The notes beneath the pieces are model-generated. The model saw nothing but the letters and a program-made list of their open reading frames with translations, did no database searches and was not told where the DNA came from. This document shows positions 1 to 10,419 of a DNA stretch of 64,000 nucleotides, piece after piece. The DNA is taken from NCBI GenBank assembly GCA_029706075.1, contig JAINUG010000087.1, positions 3,714,929-3,778,928 of the forward strand, read 5' to 3'. The position numbers and the translations under genes are program-made. Source of the stretch: Aldrovandia affinis (lineage: Eukaryota > Chordata > Actinopteri > Notacanthiformes > Halosauridae). Position 1 is the first letter of the stretch. Each line of letters opens with the position of its first letter.

Positions 1-2640
1 AGTAAAAACTCACATGAAACATAGAAAACCCCACTGGGGTTCATAGAGTTAGGTGGCTTTAGTGGGATATGCACATTAAAATAGTTACATTTAATTTAGT
101 TACATTCTGTAATTAATTGATTGTGGATTATTTCTATTGAAAACCGATCAATACTGCTCCCATCTGCTTTTCTGTACTCCTGTCTTTTGTGTCAATACCA
201 TCTCCAAAAAAAGCTGTCTGCTGCCCTCTAGTGGTATATGGGGAAATTCCCACTGATTTCCATTTCAGGCGTCCGATTGAAATATCTCATCTTTATGTGT
301 TTAACCTTTGTTGTCTTCGGGGCAACAAAGACCCTTTTCTGAATGTAACAGCAGGGAAAACCCCATAAATTATTTTTTTTCAGCATGAAATTCGATGACT
401 TTTCCTGGAGTAACCATACCATTAGAAAAAGTGAAACATTACAGCAAAAAAAAGAAAAAGGTGTTTTTTGTGGTAAAAACAAATGGTGTATACTGAATAA
501 ATAGTCTCCATGCACTGTAAAGTAAAACAGTTATTCACCAAGTTGATGAGTGACAGGTTGTTTCTTCATGCAAAATAGGTTTGTGGTTTAAAATTAAATT
601 AAGAGGCTTTATCACAGGGGTGCGGCGAGGGTGGACCATTTTTGACCCTGTGGACACAGGGAGTACACAGAATATGAAGATTACACAAGGGTCAATATGT
701 ATATGCGTAATAAATCTATATAGATTCAACTGGATTCAGTTGGTAAAAGGTAGGAGTGATTCAGAAAACTTAAATAGTACTTGAGACTTGAGCCTGACCA
801 TACAAGACTTGCTGCAAAGTTGATGGTATAACAGAAAAGGCCCGTTCTCATCATTATGTATTCTTATGTTCTTATGTTCTTATGTAATAGCATGTGCGTG
901 CTGGTCTTTAAATGAATTTAAAGTGGTTTCACATTGTGAAATTTGAATATGTAATCATTTATATTCCACATACCGAACACTCCCTCCCTTTTAATTGCTG
1001 AATCGCTTTTGGAATCATGGTTCATGATGTTATGCACAAAGATCAAACACACACACACACGACACATCAAAGCTGAAGATAAAAAGAACAGCAGCGCTAA
1101 TGCAATTCAGCAGCACTGTGTTTACCGTTTCCTTTCATCTCCTTGTATTCAGAGTAACCAACAGGGAGAGAAGATTACATTATAGGCGACCCAAACACTA
1201 CTTCTCAAATGTGATTACCAAAGATAGGAGGCCACAGAGTGACTGAGGCCAGCATTCAATCAAACACGCTTAGTCACTTTAAGGGAAATGTTTATAAGGG
1301 GATATCATACCGTGAAAAAAATTGACTTTCTACCATTCTGGTAATGTAATACAATAAATAAATATTCCATTGTATTACGGCAATCAAAACACCAGAATGC
1401 AGATTACCAAATGGCAGAAAGATTAATACAATTAATTGTGTGAAATCTTCTAAGCCATAGTTGAAAACGCTTTTACTCTGAAAATTCAATATTGATTGAA
1501 TACCCTCCTACTCATTATTACATCAGGTTTCTTTGCATATCATGTACCCCAAATATTAGATTCAAAAATCGAATAATTCAGTAAACTACTGTACATTAGA
1601 AGAAGAAAAAAACGATTTAATTTTCGACACAAACCATACACAGATCAACAAGGGTATGAGATAATGGGGGTAGCAACAGAACATACTTAGTAAATTCGGC
1701 ATGGTTTTAGACAGTAAGGCAAAAGAAAGGTCTTCCACGTTCTGGCGTACGTGCTCTTACCTGACTACCGAACATGAGTACGATCTACTTCCCCCACCAC
1801 CCCTTCTCATACAAGTCACAAAAAATGGACAACATGGAAACAGATCAAGATAAATGTAGACCGCACGAGTTCGCGCAGCTGCATCGACACTGGAGCCGGA
1901 ACCGGAGAAAGAGTGGGCCTCGATTGTGTGCAGCTGCTTCCTTAAGTAACCTTCTCCACAGGTGTCACAATCCACAATCACAGAGTAGGACAAATTAAAA
2001 ACAAGGGCATTAGCATAAGTGACCAGGAGGGGGCGACAGAGGGGCATAACAGAGTCCATAGGCCTATATATATATTCTCATAATAATTTAGATAATTTGT
2101 TTTCACATAAAGGTTGAAAAAGTCTGATTTCATATGTTTTAATTTCAGGCTGTAAGGCAACGAAAGGTGACATTTTTGAGACGGGGTGCAGACTTTGAAG
2201 GGGCACTGTATATTTACACCTATAATATCCCATTGAGTAAATAATGTTTTCATTGGGCCTCTCTCCACTTAATGTAGATTCTGTGGGCTATTGAGGTAGC
2301 ATTGTTTGTCCCACTGAAAGGCATTTTGCATCTTAAACAACTTCATCACAACAAATGGGTCCTTGCTTCCATTTTAAAGCTGTTCAGAAGTTTACAATGG
2401 GTTAAATTATTTACTAGGGGGCTATCACTTTACTCTTTGGCAGTTTAGGTGGTAACCATAGCGCATGTGCGTGCATTATTAACCGGCTCAGTGATAGCGA
2501 CCGTGTGGTCGCATGCACCGTGAGTCATTTTGGATCAGTGGTGTACATGTTCAGGATTGTAGCTGTCCATGAGAGAGCAAATTTGTGGCGGCAGGTTCAC
2601 CCTCAAATGAGACCAAACGGCGAGGGACTAGGCGAAGGAC
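1..2640. other. Upstream non-coding DNA, no gene recognised
   Basis: AT-rich vertebrate intergenic sequence. The open frames here are short, overlap on both strands and resemble no family I know. It holds a short CA run near 1048-1060 and a decayed run of TTATGTTC-like units near 855-885. The last 150 bases before GRXCR1 become richer in CG, which would fit a 5' untranslated or promoter-proximal region. I could not identify a TATA box or a transcription start. Confidence 0.5.
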
Positions 2641-2641
2641 C

Positions 2642-2647
2642 ATGTAA
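2642..2647 (+). promoter_or_regulatory. Start-stop upstream ORF (ATG-TAA) before GRXCR1
   Basis: An ATG followed directly by TAA lies 18 bases before the predicted GRXCR1 start codon and in the same frame. The TAA also shows that the GRXCR1 frame cannot extend upstream past this point, which supports the ATG at 2666. If transcription starts upstream, this would be a minimal uORF of the kind known to stall ribosomes. Whether it is in the mRNA is not shown by the sequence. Confidence 0.45.
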
Positions 2648-2665
2648 AGCACACGCCGTTTTCCG

Positions 2666-3067
2666 ATGGATGGGGGAACGTTCAAACCGGAGGACGACAA
2701 GCCGCAGAAGAGAGTCAGGTTTAGGGTATCGTCGGCGAACAGCGGTCGGGTCCTGAAGGAGATGTTCAGAGATGAAGGGACCTCGGATTCTTTGGATTCG
2801 GACACCACTTGCAGTTCGGACGCGGACCGGGCCAGCACCCCGTCAACCAGCGACACCAGTGGCCACTTCAGTGGATTTATGGGTTCGGAGTTGGACGACA
2901 GTGAGAGCGAACACGACGACCTGCTGATGCACGCTGGTGCGTCCAGAGACCGGGCATTGGGCAATAAGCGAGTCAACATTCTCAGCAAAAACGGGACTGT
3001 GCGTGGGGTCAGGCACAAAGTGAGCGCCGGTCAAGCGCTATTCAGTAACCTATCCAATGTCTACGGG
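2666..3067 (+). CDS. grxcr1: GRXCR1 exon 1 (residues 1-134), glutaredoxin and cysteine-rich domain protein 1
   Basis: This is the first coding exon of GRXCR1, a protein associated in mammals with stereocilia of inner-ear hair cells and with actin bundle size; loss causes deafness. The exon encodes the N-terminal non-catalytic part. A basic RVRFRV segment and SGRVLKE follow the start, then an acidic and serine-rich low-complexity stretch (about residues 35-95), then the strongly conserved RRVNILSKNGTVRGV-like block (here NKRVNILSKNGTVRGVRHK) and KVSAGQALFSNL. The ATG was chosen because an in-frame TAA lies 18 bases upstream and the following residues match the family start. The donor is GGG|GTGAGT with phase 0. 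The four exons predict 295 residues, close to the 290 of the human protein. Family assignment is from recalled homologues, not a search. Confidence 0.93.
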
Positions 3068-3161
3068 GTGAGTGCATTCATTATACTCATACCCGTGGCT
3101 GTTTTGACCAACTCTCCTGCTTTATTTCGTACATTTGGTCACCCACTCAAGGCCAATGTTC

Positions 3162-3320
3162 TACATTTTACATTTTTACATTTTAAGCATTTAGCAGACG
3201 CTCTTATCCAGAGCGACTTACAAGATGTGCATTAATACATGGTAGGAACAATCATAGTTAAGAACAAATACAGCAATAGACATCATTGCAGGCATCTGCG
3301 TACCATACCTGTAACACCTG
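3162..3320 (-). mobile_element. L2-type LINE 3' tail (5'-truncated) in GRXCR1 intron 1
   Basis: On the - strand this reads as the end of a fish L2 LINE: untranslated sequence, then the hairpin CGCTCT-GGATA-AGAGCG (3199-3215), then a short tail of ATGTAAA-like units. The GGAUA loop on this stem is the feature described for the eel UnaL2 element, where reverse transcription starts. No coding part remains. Confidence 0.75.
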
Positions 3321-4335
3321 TTCTCAGTAAGAACAAAATTGAGTCCTTGACTATTGACTATTCTCTTCTGCTTCTTGTGCTATAACTGCATAAATCATGG
3401 AACAGACTTCCTACTAACATTACTGCCCATTTGAGAAACATACATGTTAGGCTTCTTTGGAGGGGTGAAATTATGATAAACTCTAGGGAGTGAACCAATC
3501 ATGATTACTTTGCATAGGCCTAGTTTCTGTTCTGTATAGTTCCCCAGGGAACAACTTTTGAGTTAGTTTTAATAGGCCTACAAACATTATCAATCAGCTC
3601 AAGTTCCAGTAGCAACAGTTATTTTTAAATGCTTCTCAGAATGTTTGTGCCTGTTTTCAGATAGTTCAGTATTCTTTGTCTATTTACCAAGCAGAGAAGT
3701 TGAGATAATGCATTACCGAGGAAGCACTGTTGTGCTGTGGCCATCAAAGACACAAAAGATAGAATTGAGCCAGAATGCCACTTAAGTAAAAATATTGCTT
3801 ATGATCCGAATCAATGGTAACCTCTCTGTAAAGACGTGAATAAGCTTTGAATCTTTAAAGGTTGTTCAGGAAGCTGAAACCTTCATGTTAAGACAGGCTG
3901 CAAGGTCAAATCTGAGAAGATGAAGCTATAAAATGAAGTCAATACAAAAAAGTACATCAGCGTGAACAGGGTTCATAGCGATCTCGACTTCTGGTTCGAA
4001 CTGTGGGTTTTGGAAGTGTATGGATACCAGCACTGGATTGTAACTATGACTCGATTTTGGATCCAGCTGCTTTTTCCCGTCCTCGAGGGCCAGCTGTGTG
4101 AGATGAGAGTACAAGGGTCAAGGTCAAATTAAAGATGCATAAGGCAATTCGTTAAGTGTTACGGGGGAACCTAATCAGGTTCATGAGCTCTCAATACAGT
4201 GGCTCGGTACATAATTGGGGGATTAAGCGGTCAATGGCACGTACTAATTTTACGCATGTCTCCATGGTGCAGTGCACGCTTGGCAAAACTTTCCCTGCTC
4301 TTAAGCATGTGCTGAATTGCTCCATAGTAATGACC

Positions 4336-4500
4336 GCATTACATTACATTACATTACATTACATTACAGGCATTTGGCAGACGCTCTTATCCAGAGCGAC
4401 GTACAACAAAGTGTTAACCGTAGTCAAGAACAGTTTCGCTGAAAGCCACCCTAGAGGGAAGTACAATTCCAGGTGCTAGGAGCAACCACATAGTTAAATA
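4336..4500 (-). mobile_element. L2/UnaL2-type 3' tail with (TGTAA)n, intron 1
   Basis: The - strand ends in the CGCTCT-GGATA-AGAGCG hairpin (4382-4398) followed by about six TGTAA units, the tail type described for eel UnaL2. The body sequence differs from the 3.2 kb copy, so this is another subfamily or a SINE using the same tail. Confidence 0.72.
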
Positions 4501-6371
4501 GTTACATAGTTACATAAAGAGCACCGCAGAATATGTACAAAAAATTGTTTGTTTGTAATGTTTGTTTTCATATATACTGCTGAAATTTTCCCTCTATTAC
4601 TATCTATTAATCTTGATTATTATTTAATATACATTATTATTTAATATCCGTATTACATTCAGGTGAAACGTTAACAGATGGTCAATACAAATCAAACACA
4701 TATTTTAACCATAAATAATTACACTAAACTACCAAAAACTAAAATGTCATATGTTCCCTGTTAGCACTATGCTATTCCTGACTAGACAGCTTCATTAGCC
4801 AAATAAATAGATTGCAGTTTGACACACAAGTTGTATTTCATGTAAATTAATCATAAGTGTCTGTTACTGTAACCATTTCTTTTTTTTAACTCGGAAATGA
4901 ACTTGGAACTAGGTTTGTCAGTTGACCACCCTGTTAAGATTCTGAAGTTTCCATTAGATAATGTGGTGTACAAGTGCACAGGATTACATCACACTCACTG
5001 ACTCTGTAGGTCATCAAGACCTTCGTTGTCAGAAATGTGATAGGCATGCATCATTGATTGGCATTTTCTTGACCAATGGTTTGTTCAGTGTAGTTACAGA
5101 GACCTTGCTTGAATTGCATTGAAAATATTATGTTAGGTCTGATATGGTAAGTTCTTAATTTGAGTTTTCCTCTGTCCCTGTGGCACTTGACCTGCCCACT
5201 GTTGAACTGGATTTGTGTTTAGCAGGTAGCTAGACTGTGATTTTGTCTTTTGAAGGAGTTCCTCCGGGGCTATAGAATTCTATGGTGGGGAAAAGCCCTG
5301 AGATTTGACGACAAAGCGTGGCAACTGGTAGACTGGTTATCCAATCAGGGCAGCCCTGGGTCACACGAGCCAAGCGGTGGCTCCGACAAGAAAGAAAATC
5401 CATTGTGTTGCTCCTGTCAGACCCTGTATAGGAGACACTGCTTGCTTGTTGCTTCCTTTGTGTGGATAGACAGGAGACATCCCATTAGTGACTTTCACAT
5501 ATGCCAAATCCAGGAGGATTTCAGGTGGCCAAATGAATACATTATATGATTGATGATTGAGTGATGGATGTTGCATGTTTGGTATATGCTGCATGTTTAC
5601 CAATGATTGCTCATTTCCCCAATTTAATGTGTTGAGATTTCTGCATGTGGAAACTTTTCAAACAAACAACAAGTACACATTTTCTTTCAAATCATAGATT
5701 AGACTTCCATTTGGGCAAATTCTGTTGGGATAACAAGTTTTGTATGGATTTTAAAGTTTTAGTCAGGCCAGTGGCCTTGGGAGGCAGTGGAGTTCATCTG
5801 GCTTAAAAAAACAATGCAGGTTTTTTTAGTTTTGTTATATAGTTACACCTGCAACTCATGTACCTCTCATTGATTCTGGCATTGAAGCTTTGCAGAACCT
5901 AATTGAAATGCACTCAGCGTACTATGCACTGTTTGCTAATAACAGCCGTATTGATTTTATGCAACAAATAAACAAGTACACATTTTGCTGGAAAAAAACT
6001 CCTCAATTATTAGCACCGAGCTTGGATTAATCCATTTACCTCCCTCTATGGCGTGTCAACACTGTCTAAACCCCCTTATTTCCCCAGATAAAAACCCTAT
6101 AACCTGTAAAGGTGATGTGAATTAATCCACTCTGCCAGTGTAATAACTACACTGACATATTTGTGTGTGACTGTAGGGCATTCAATATACTGGACCATTT
6201 TGATACTGAAAATATTTTAGAAAGGAGTGCATCATAAGGATAAACATGTTTTATAATTTATTTAATCTTCTGTTGGACTTTTATCATAATAGTAGCTTTT
6301 TTATTTTGTCACATAAAAATTGTCTTTTCATATAGTTTCAATAAAAAAATAAAAATAAAAAATAAAGTGTA

Positions 6372-6660
6372 CAAGAAGGGTGGTGCAACTGGTAAAGGCA
6401 GTTGCCCACTGCAGCCAAGATTTAATTCCTGCTCTGCCAGGCTCGGCTCTGGCCGTTCGGGGGCGACGATTGGCTGTCTACCCCAGGGGCAGGGGGGAGG
6501 GAAGCTGGCAGGAGCTCATCGCGTGCAAAGTACCTCTGTGTGTGTATAGGAGTTCTACAGCAAGCTCGTACTACAAGGGAAGGGATAGTTGAAATAGATA
6601 TAGTGTGCAATTGTCTACCAAATTGGGAGAAAATGGGATAAAAATAAGAAATCTTTTTTT
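6372..6660 (+). mobile_element. tRNA-derived SINE, intron 1
   Basis: The head carries a degenerate A box (TGGTGCAACTGGTAAAGGC) and a weak B box (AGATTTAATTCCT). The body has a GGGGCGACGATTGGCTGTCT block and the tail reads like AAATTGGGAGAAAATGGGA followed by A/T-rich sequence. The same body and tail recur at about 12.4, 25.8, 33.4 and 61.5 kb, showing a dispersed family. Confidence 0.65.
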
Positions 6661-6734
6661 TTTTTAAGTGTACAATAAAATGAAAATGAATGTGTTTAAA
6701 AATAAATAAATAATGTAAATAGCCTGTTTTTTCT

Positions 6735-7075
6735 TTATGCCCTACATTTGGAATTGCATTCATAGGGCTGTCTCATTGCTGCACCATCCTTTCTCAGTTC
6801 TGGAGAGTGTAGACAAACAGGCTCTCTGCTGTGGAGTGCCTTCAGGCCACAGTCCACACCTGAGCTGCAGTCACTGGGAAAAGCACACATCGTGCTCAGT
6901 TGCCACTGCTGGTCCCTCATTAACCAGAGATTCACTCTCTCGCCATGAGACAAGGACAAACCCACCAATTGAAACGTTCTCTCCCTGGGTGACAGCCAGT
7001 TAGGAGCCACCCCATGGGGATGCCAGCTACAGTTAGTGCTGGCAGTCAGTTCAATACCAGACCAGACGCATAACT
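6735..7075 (-). mobile_element. Degenerate SINE, second family, intron 1
   Basis: On the - strand a head with a B-box-like GGTCTGGTATTGAACTG is followed by CCCCATGGGGTGGCTCCTAACTGG and a CACCCAGGGAGAG block. The same order of blocks appears on the + strand at 39.12-39.56 kb, so the two copies define a family. It is diverged and its borders are approximate. Confidence 0.45.
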
Positions 7076-7249
7076 ACACAGGAACCGAATGTCCAAGCAG
7101 CATGAGGCCCCCAACAATCTGCATTCATATTTTTACACACATAACCTACAAATTAGAAAATAATAATTTAGATCTTACCACATCACAGCTGTGGGTCTGG
7201 TAAAAGTGACATATCTCTGTATGTTACTGGAGCACAGATTCTTCCCTAA

Positions 7250-7556
7250 AGTCCCCATGCTCTCAAAATGTCTCTGACTTTCTCCAAAAGTATTGATTAC
7301 TCAAATAACCGATTTTCTCCCCACATGCTGATTGTCTCCTAAAATACAGATTCTCCTCTGAAGTACTAATTCCCCCCTCTAAAATTCAGATTTTCTTCTC
7401 GGTGCTCCTCTTTACCTCCTTTAAATGACTAATTCTCCTCCAGGGCGCCAATTCTCCTCTCGATCCTCCTATCGATCCTTCTCTAACTGAACGATCCTCT
7501 GCTAATGTCCGCCCTCTGAAGTGCCGATCGTCCTCTAAAGTACTGATTCTCCCCAG
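7250..7556 (+). repeat. Decayed pyrimidine-rich tandem repeat at the exon 2 acceptor
   Basis: About a dozen imperfect units of 15-25 bases resembling CTGATTCTCCTCTAAAGTA run directly up to the 3' splice site of exon 2. They form its long polypyrimidine tract. Unit similarity is visible by eye but the units are strongly diverged. Confidence 0.5.
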
Positions 7557-7796
7557 CCAGAGTTTACGCTGGAGTTCGGGCGGATCGTGATCTACACCAC
7601 CGGCTTCCGTGTCGTGAGGACCACCTTCGAGCGCTGCGAGCTGGTCCGCAAGATCTTCCAGAACCACCGGGTCAAGTTCCTGGAGAAGAACATCGCTCTG
7701 AACAGCGAGTATGGGAAAGATGTGGAGGAGAGGTGCAGGAAGGTAGGGGAGGTCCCCTCGCTCCCCGTCGTCTTCATCGATGGACACTACCTTGGG
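7557..7796 (+). CDS. grxcr1: GRXCR1 exon 2 (residues 135-214), glutaredoxin-like domain
   Basis: This exon encodes most of the glutaredoxin fold: a first strand (GRIVIYTT), the helix [13 protein letters not shown], the second strand and helix ([22 protein letters not shown]), and the substrate-binding loop [14 protein letters not shown] with the conserved cis-proline at about residue 204. It begins after a CCCCAG acceptor and ends at GGG|GTGAGG, both phase 0; 80 codons. The normal CPYC redox motif is absent. As I recall it, the mammalian protein keeps one cysteine here (TTCLRVV), but this copy reads TTGFRVV, so the dithiol and monothiol cysteines are both missing. That argues against redox catalysis and for a structural or binding role. 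Confidence 0.93.
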
Positions 7797-8227
7797 GTGA
7801 GGGTCCCTTCTTTCTCAGGATTGGCCCTCTGTTTCTGTAGGGGTGGAGCCACCTTCTTCTATCACCTAAGAAAAGCCTGCAGTTTGACATGTTGTTATAT
7901 TGTTGTCATTAAATATTGCAAGCTTTTAACACAACACTCCACACAATGAAATGCCAGGATCTGTAACGTGCGTACACAAAGGTATCCCGTTCTGTTTAAC
8001 CTCAAAGCACCTTTCATGGAATGTACTCTACCTTTGAAAAAACTATTTAAGCAAGACTTTCCTTATTTCTTTTTGTTTATTTTGGAGTTTGCTGAATATC
8101 ATGGCCCACCGAACTCATAATACTGTGTTAGAATCTTGAAATAAGTGACAGCTGTTCAAATGAAACACCCTAATGCAGTTAGAAAGGTTGTTTTGATTGC
8201 GTCATGTTGTTGTTTCTTACTTCACAG
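7797..8227 (+). other. GRXCR1 intron 2
   Basis: A 431-base GT-AG intron between two phase-0 exons. No repeat or gene recognised. Confidence 0.85.
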
Positions 8228-8293
8228 GGTGCAGAGAAAATACTAGACATGAATGAATCTGGAGAGCTTCAGGATCTTCTCACCAAAATTGAG
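8228..8293 (+). CDS. grxcr1: GRXCR1 exon 3 (residues 215-236)
   Basis: A 66-base phase-0 exon encoding GAEKILDMNESGELQDLLTK plus IE, the last helix of the glutaredoxin-like domain. The GG pair typical of glutaredoxins is split across the exon 2/3 junction. It is flanked by a TTCACAG acceptor and a GAG|GTAAAA donor. The intron before it is only 431 bases; the one after it is 1.8 kb. The residues match recalled GRXCR1 orthologues almost without change. Confidence 0.92.
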
Positions 8294-8639
8294 GTAAAAG
8301 GTGCTAATTAGATAACGTGTACTGGCACAAAAGGGAAGGATCACCGTCAGAGGAGGATGAACTTCATATTGTTCAGTCAAAGTTAGTATGAAGACTTAGT
8401 TGTCATGTTTACCAGTCCATCACCAGAGAGCTATTAGAATGATAATTTTAAAAAGTTATTTTTAATACATTTACTTTAATATGTTTATATTTAAAATGTT
8501 CAAATAGAGCCACGTTATGTGCAGTATTCAAATTGGGCTGCCTATAAATGCCAGGGGAATACATTTTGGGGATGGTGTTTTCCCTAGCTGATTGCTGTAT
8601 AGTAACCTACTTTACAGAGCCCCTTTGCCTTGCTTGCGC

Positions 8640-9090
8640 TGTTGTTCAGATCCAGCGGGATAATGTTTTGTCGATTTCCCATGACTAGCCATCATGTTGG
8701 CTGAGGATGCTTCTTGGTGAAGCCTCTTGGCTGATACAGCAACTCTGGGATTCGCTCTCAAAGCGTTTTTTTGGATGAGATGTTAAACCAGGGTCCTGAC
8801 TCACTGTGGTCATTGAAGCATTTATAGCAGGGTTAGGTCTGCAAGGCAAATTCCAAACGTGGCTGTCTCACTCTGACTCTAGCTCGAATCATCCCTACGT
8901 CTAATTGGTGCAATAGTCCCTCTGTCAACCTCAGCTAACGTGCAGCGCATTTTCTGGTGAAGAAAGGCTGCCGTGCCACACCCAGGTGGAACTAAGTGTC
9001 GGTTCTAATTATGACTTCACTGTGAGGTGCTTTGAATTCCTGAGGTGAAGGGTGCTACGCAAGTGTAATCCATTATATAATGATGTTTGC
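8640..9090 (+). repeat. Dispersed fish repeat, SINE/LINE-tail-like
   Basis: The block GGATGAGATGTTAAACC..TCCTGACTCACTGTGGTCATT and the terminal CAAGTGTAATCCATTATATAA resemble a repeat common in fish genomes whose end reads like TATAAATGTAATCCATTATT. I recognise the pattern but not the family name, and the borders are approximate. Confidence 0.4.
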
Positions 9091-9953
9091 TGACTGACGC
9101 ACGCCACATAGTTTGGTTCCATCATGCGGCTTGGTTCGATTTCTGTCCCTTTGCTTGGCAATTTCTATCACACTAGGGCACTAAATCAATCAGAACTTGC
9201 TGCCGAGCGGATCTGCCACAAAATCACTTGCGCTTTCATCATTGCGGTGTCATAAATGAAGCGTGGCAGGCCGTCTCGAGTGCAGAGTATTTACAGGGCA
9301 CTGATGCGGAAGACAGAAGAACCAGACATCAACACAGGAAGTTAGTTTGGTGCCCAGTTCCTTCTGCACTGAGAGAGCTCATGTAAGAACAAAGCATAGA
9401 TATGGCATCAATAATGTATCAGAGGGGTGCCCTGAATTATGAATGGGCATCGATAAATGGGCCATCAATTATGAAAGGGAAAATGCCAATTCCTTTTTTC
9501 TCAAAATTTGCTGGTATGTCCCTGGGGAGGGTGACCCAGTCAGGAGTGGAAATTGCGCTGGCTTGTGTCATGCAAGTCAGCTGAGTGAACATTTGAAAAG
9601 TGGTGCTGGCTATCTGATCCAGGATCAGGTGAGTGACATGGGCTGGTACAGCTGGTTTTGAAAAGGGGGGACCTGCTGGCTGATCTGTGTTCAGCTGAGT
9701 GAAATGACCTGCTGGGTTTCAAGACACACCTGCTGGCCCCAAACACACAATTTTAAATTCAAGTGTAGCCAATTTAGAATGAATCACAGTCATTGGCTTC
9801 CAACAGTGAGCACAGTGGAGTGTCAAAGCGTTAGCCGGAGTGTTGGTATTTCTCCTGAGCAAAGGTGGTGAAGATTATGTTTACGATTATGATTATGATT
9901 ACAGCATGATATTGATTATGTTTGGACTGTGGCTGTGGTTTGGCCAGTCTTGT

Positions 9954-9956
<3 letters not shown>

Positions 9957-9984
<28 letters not shown>
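9957..9984 (+). repeat. (AAT)n microsatellite
   Basis: About nine uninterrupted AAT units inside GRXCR1 intron 3. Confidence 0.9.
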
Positions 9985-10107
9985 GTGTCCTGTTGTGAAC
10001 AACATTAATGCATCTTGGTGTAAATAATATGAACATGTCTTGTTATAAATAATGGTAATAAGTATTGTTATGAGTAAAATGTATGCATTTCTGTGTTGCT
10101 ATTGTAG

Positions 10108-10287
10108 AGGGTACAGCACCCCCATGGGTGCCCAATGTGTGGGGGCTTCGCCTTTGTCCCCTGTCCCGTGTGCCATGGCAGCAAGATGTCTGTGTTCCGC
10201 AACTGCTTCACCGACACCTTCAAGGCCCTCCGGTGCACCGCCTGCAACGAGAACGGCCTGCAGGCCTGCCCCACCTGCGCTCTGTAG
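10108..10287 (+). CDS. grxcr1: GRXCR1 exon 4 (residues 237-295), cysteine-rich C-terminus
   Basis: The last coding exon encodes the cysteine-rich tail that gives the family its name. Four CxxC pairs are visible at about residues 244/247, 255/258, 279/282 and 290/293, with an extra cysteine at 269. The spacing resembles the zinc-binding cysteine-rich region of DnaJ-type proteins, so zinc binding is plausible but inferred. [12 protein letters not shown] and CNENGLQ are family signatures. The acceptor is TTGTAG, the frame is phase 0, and the TAG stop is at 10285-10287. The protein ends CPTCAL. Confidence 0.94.
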   Translation, partial: RVQHPHGCPMCGGFAFVPCPVCHGSKMSVFRNCFTDTFKALRCTACNENGLQACPTCAL

Positions 10288-10411
10288 CACTGCAGTGCCT
10301 CGCCACGCCTCCCCCCTCCTGCTGCAGGGTCTGTGTGGAACTGCAACCAGGAAAAGTGCACCCTAGCCACCTTGGTTTCTCGTCTCATTTTTAAAATGTT
10401 GAAATAATTTC

Positions 10412-10417
10412 AATAAA
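10412..10417 (+). terminator. Polyadenylation signal AATAAA of GRXCR1
   Basis: A canonical AATAAA lies 125 bases after the GRXCR1 stop codon and is followed by a TG/T-rich stretch. This suggests a short 3' untranslated region of about 150 bases. Confidence 0.7.
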
Positions 10418-10419
10418 GA

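Larger units (their letters stand above)
3068..7556 (+). other. GRXCR1 intron 1
   Basis: A 4.5 kb intron with a GTGAGT donor and a CCCCAG acceptor. It holds two L2 tails and two SINEs listed separately. The rest (about 4.5-6.3 kb) is AT-rich with no gene or element I recognise. Its last 310 bases are a decayed pyrimidine-rich repeat. Confidence 0.85.
8294..10107 (+). other. GRXCR1 intron 3
   Basis: A 1.8 kb GT-AG intron. It contains a dispersed repeat (8640-9090) and a short AAT microsatellite (9957-9984). The remainder shows nothing recognisable. Confidence 0.85.

Noticed and set aside
1774..2059. Overlapping frames on both strands near 1.8-2.1 kb
   Set aside because: Neither shows a domain or conserved motif, and overlap on both strands fits chance openness.
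10083..10394. Alternative frames across GRXCR1 exon 4 on both strands
   Set aside because: The correct frame is fixed by the phase-0 junction from exon 3 and by the CxxC family motifs; the others are shadows.
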